NCBI GenBank assembly: GCA_045537295.1
Contig: JAZSPG010000082.1
Location: 1-7,524 of the forward strand
Direction: 5' to 3'
From: Scatosoma sp045537295
GTDB taxonomy: Bacteria; Bacillota; Clostridia; Christensenellales; Borkfalkiaceae
Length of the DNA stretch: 7,524 bases
Positions 6,497 through 7,524 of this stretch are shown here, in pieces (position 1 is the stretch's first letter; each line of letters begins with the position of its first letter). The notes beneath the pieces were generated by a model. It saw nothing but the letters and a program-made list of their open reading frames with translations, was not told the origin of the DNA and made no database searches. Position numbers and translations under genes: made by a program.

Positions 6497-6525
6497 ATTA
6501 TAGCATTTCTATTCGCCTTTGGCAA
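6497..6525 (-). promoter_or_regulatory. SigA-type promoter of the HAD-glpK unit
   Basis: On the minus strand, TTGCCA (6525-6520) is followed after 17 bases by TATAAT (6502-6497), again with a TG-extended -10 (TGCTATAAT). The leader to the HAD ATG at 6429 is about 60 bases. Its TGCTATAATAT core is the same as in the methyltransferase promoter. No separate promoter is visible in the 23-base gap before glpK. Confidence 0.85.
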
Positions 6526-6561
6526 GTATTTGTTATAAAATTTTTATCCCTTCTCAATCCC

Positions 6562-6666
6562 TTTCTCGCTCCTCGCGCGAACACCCGATAATGCGGAAGT
6601 TCTCACCCTTATCCAGCCACGAAAAAAGCGCGCCCAAAGGCACGCTCTTCGTGGCTGGGGATAAGT
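6562..6666. repeat. Intergenic hairpin repeat, copy A
   Basis: This is one of two copies of an element that starts TTTCTCGCTCCTCGCGCGAA, passes a small CCG/CGG hairpin (6585-6596) and ends in a large hairpin. The large hairpin pairs CTTATCC and AGCCACGAA (6608-6623) with TTCGTGGCT and GGATAAG (6648-6666), closed by GCG-GCC/GGC-CGC near the tip. Aligned without gaps to copy B at an offset of 174, bases 6562-6638 differ at only eight positions. On the minus strand the inner stem is followed by six Ts, so it could terminate transcription. No transposase or clear target duplication is visible. The open frame across it on the minus strand is probably incidental. Confidence 0.75.
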
Positions 6667-6735
6667 GATTTTATTGACTTCGTCATTAAAGTGTCGTCGC
6701 TCGCCTATCCTCATACTTCTTCCCCTTTCCTTTCT

Positions 6736-6835
6736 TTTCTCGCTCCTCGCGCGAACACCCGCTAATACGGGAACTCTCACCCTTATCCAGTAACGAAAAA
6801 AGCGCACCCAAAAGTGCGCTTTTTCGTGCGTTAGT
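6736..6835. repeat. Intergenic hairpin repeat, copy B
   Basis: This second copy of the 6562-6666 element has the same order: CTCGCTCCTCGCGCGAACACCCG, then a CCCG-CTAATA-CGGG hairpin (6758-6771), TCTCACCCTTATCCAG, and a terminal hairpin (6797-6824). Compared with copy A, the inner stem pair G6632-C6641 is replaced by A6806-T6815, a compensatory change, and the C-A mismatch becomes C-G. The sequences between and beside the two copies are unrelated, so this is a dispersed element present twice rather than a tandem duplication of a 174-bp unit. Downstream, 6836-6945 holds only AT-rich spacer with a weak CCCT/AGGG hairpin (6857-6872). Confidence 0.75.
6796..6824. terminator. Bidirectional intrinsic terminator within repeat copy B
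   Basis: AAAAAGCGCAC (6797-6807) pairs perfectly with GTGCGCTTTTT (6814-6824) around a 6-base loop. The GC stem is followed by six Ts on the minus strand and five on the plus strand. It lies about 120 bases after the stop of the 6946-7476 lipoprotein gene and is the first terminator its transcript would meet. It also shields the HAD promoter from readthrough. Confidence 0.75.
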
Positions 6836-6945
6836 ACGACAAAATCTCTAAAATCGCCCTGTTTTTATAGGGTAGAACTACAAAATGACTGTTTATTATA
6901 ATATCTCATATTTATATCATCGCCTTCCCCTATGTTACATCCATT

Positions 6946-7476
6946 TCATTGAATTGTTTCAACACCTTGATAAAAGTACTCCTCTATTATTTCTTCTAAA
7001 TAAAATGCACGACTACCGTCAAGATCGCCTATATATTCAATAAATTTTCCGTTTTGATCAAATCTGACACATTCTCTAGGGTATCTTTCCGAACCTTTTT
7101 TATCCGTATATGACTGTTTATAAAAGACATACATATCCCCATTTTCTTGATATAAAATTATCGTTTTACCTATTGGTTCATTCAAAGCACGATTCCAATC
7201 AAGAAAATCCCCACCTACAAGTTCATTCACAATGTCTTCAGTATAAGCAATGTCAAGCGTTTCAATTAAAGTCGCTTTATTGAAATCGAACTTGGGCTTT
7301 TCTGTTTTATTTAGATTAAGAATTTCCGGCTCTTCATTATTATAAAAAACCAGTTCAACTTTAGTTGTATTTTCAAGCAAATAGTCTATATCGAGCACAT
7401 TACTTCCCGGGTCACAACTCGCAAAACTTAATAAACAAATACATGCTAAAATAAATACCGATATTATCTTTTTCAT
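6946..7476 (-). CDS. Small lipoprotein of unknown function
   Basis: I do not recognise this 176-residue protein. It begins with a clear lipoprotein signal: MKK, a hydrophobic stretch (4-16) and a lipobox ending F-A-S-C with C21 as the lipidated residue. The mature part is acidic and hydrophilic with no further membrane segment, consistent with an exported, membrane-anchored protein. It carries alternating charged and aromatic segments such as KTIILYQENGDMYVFY and CVRFDQNGKFIEYIG, which look like adjacent beta strands, and an acidic C-terminal helix (YLEEIIEEYF). An AGGGGG ribosome site lies 8 bases before the ATG. Base composition is clearly AT-richer (about one third GC in sampled lines) than the kinase and NlpC genes (about half or more), so it may have a different origin. 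No promoter is visible in the 48 bases upstream, so it may be cotranscribed with a gene outside the window. Confidence 0.8.
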   Translation of the reverse strand: MKKIISVFILACICLLSFASCDPGSNVLDIDYLLENTTKVELVFYNNEEPEILNLNKTEKPKFDFNKATLIETLDIAYTEDIVNELVGGDFLDWNRALNEPIGKTIILYQENGDMYVFYKQSYTDKKGSERYPRECVRFDQNGKFIEYIGDLDGSRAFYLEEIIEEYFYQGVETIQ

Positions 7477-7524
7477 AATTGCGACCCCCTGTTTAATCGT
7501 AATCCTTCCCGATTTTCTTTAAGT

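Noticed and set aside
6544..6714. A 56-codon open frame on the minus strand (ATG at 6714, GGGGA about 7 bases upstream) that reads through repeat copy A, extendable upstream through copy B from a GTG at 6807.
   Set aside because: The composition is extremely Arg-rich, it spans the hairpin of the repeat, and the two copies share a frame only because 174 is a multiple of three. The base-pair compensation fits structure better than protein. I would not call it a gene without homologues showing codon-level selection.
6562..6835. Possible CRISPR-like repeats.
   Set aside because: There are only two units, the repeats are about 100 bp, the spacing is 174 bases and the repeats carry internal hairpins; no cas genes are nearby.
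6892..6902. A plus-strand TATAAT at 6897-6902, a possible antisense promoter into the lipoprotein gene.
   Set aside because: There is no recognisable -35 at 16-18 bases upstream, and the region is generally AT-rich.
7493..7524. The end of an upstream minus-strand gene, reading LKKIGKDYD and then TAA at 7495-7493.
   Set aside because: Only about nine codons lie inside the window. The spacing to the lipoprotein ATG would suit an operon, but this is too short to claim a coding region.

Overview
The window looks like chromosomal DNA of a low-to-moderate GC Bacillota, probably an uncultivated gut-type Clostridia. The supporting signs are SigA promoters with extended -10 boxes, strong AGGAG-type ribosome sites, lipoproteins with lipoboxes, and a secreted NlpC/P60 protein with a poly-Ser linker and Cys-rich 'HTHTLTKTEEQLPTCT' repeats. 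I place it no lower than class, and that is an inference. Every intact gene is on the minus strand. The only plus-strand coding material is a broken AraC-family remnant.

Layout, left to right. (1) 1-523: the N-terminal 174 residues of a class I SAM methyltransferase, with its own strong promoter; it runs off the left edge. (2) 662-1687: a degraded efflux locus. A MATE-type transporter remnant (minus) and the C-terminal end of an AraC-family regulator (plus) meet 5' end to 5' end with both starts missing, so they appear to be the two ends of a former divergent regulator/transporter pair joined by a deletion. The MATE remnant also seems to lack several central helices. (3) 1707-1744: a long bidirectional terminator. 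(4) 1764-4034: a 756-residue surface lipoprotein with Cys-rich repeats, an Ig-like domain, an active-looking NlpC/P60 domain, a DUF11 domain and a second NlpC-like domain without catalytic residues. It has its own promoter with dyads upstream. (5) 4167-6525: a promoter, a HAD phosphatase gene with a single-base frameshift, a glycerol-kinase-like FGGY kinase and a strong terminator, forming one transcription unit. (6) 6430-6945: 516 bases with no convincing protein gene. They hold the HAD-glpK promoter with a start-site palindrome and two copies of a roughly 100-bp hairpin-bearing repeat. (7) 6946-7476: an AT-rich small lipoprotein of unknown function.

How the parts work together. The HAD-kinase unit suggests uptake or interconversion of glycerol or a related polyol phosphate. 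However, the kinase lacks an arginine that contacts glycerol in the E. coli enzyme, and the phosphatase reading frame is broken (mutation or sequence error). The NlpC protein is a stand-alone cell-wall gene. I see no defence system, CRISPR array, tRNA, rRNA or intact mobile element. The points most worth following up are the two-copy hairpin repeat with a compensatory base-pair change, the active/inactive NlpC tandem, the kinase active-site substitution and the head-to-head gene scar.
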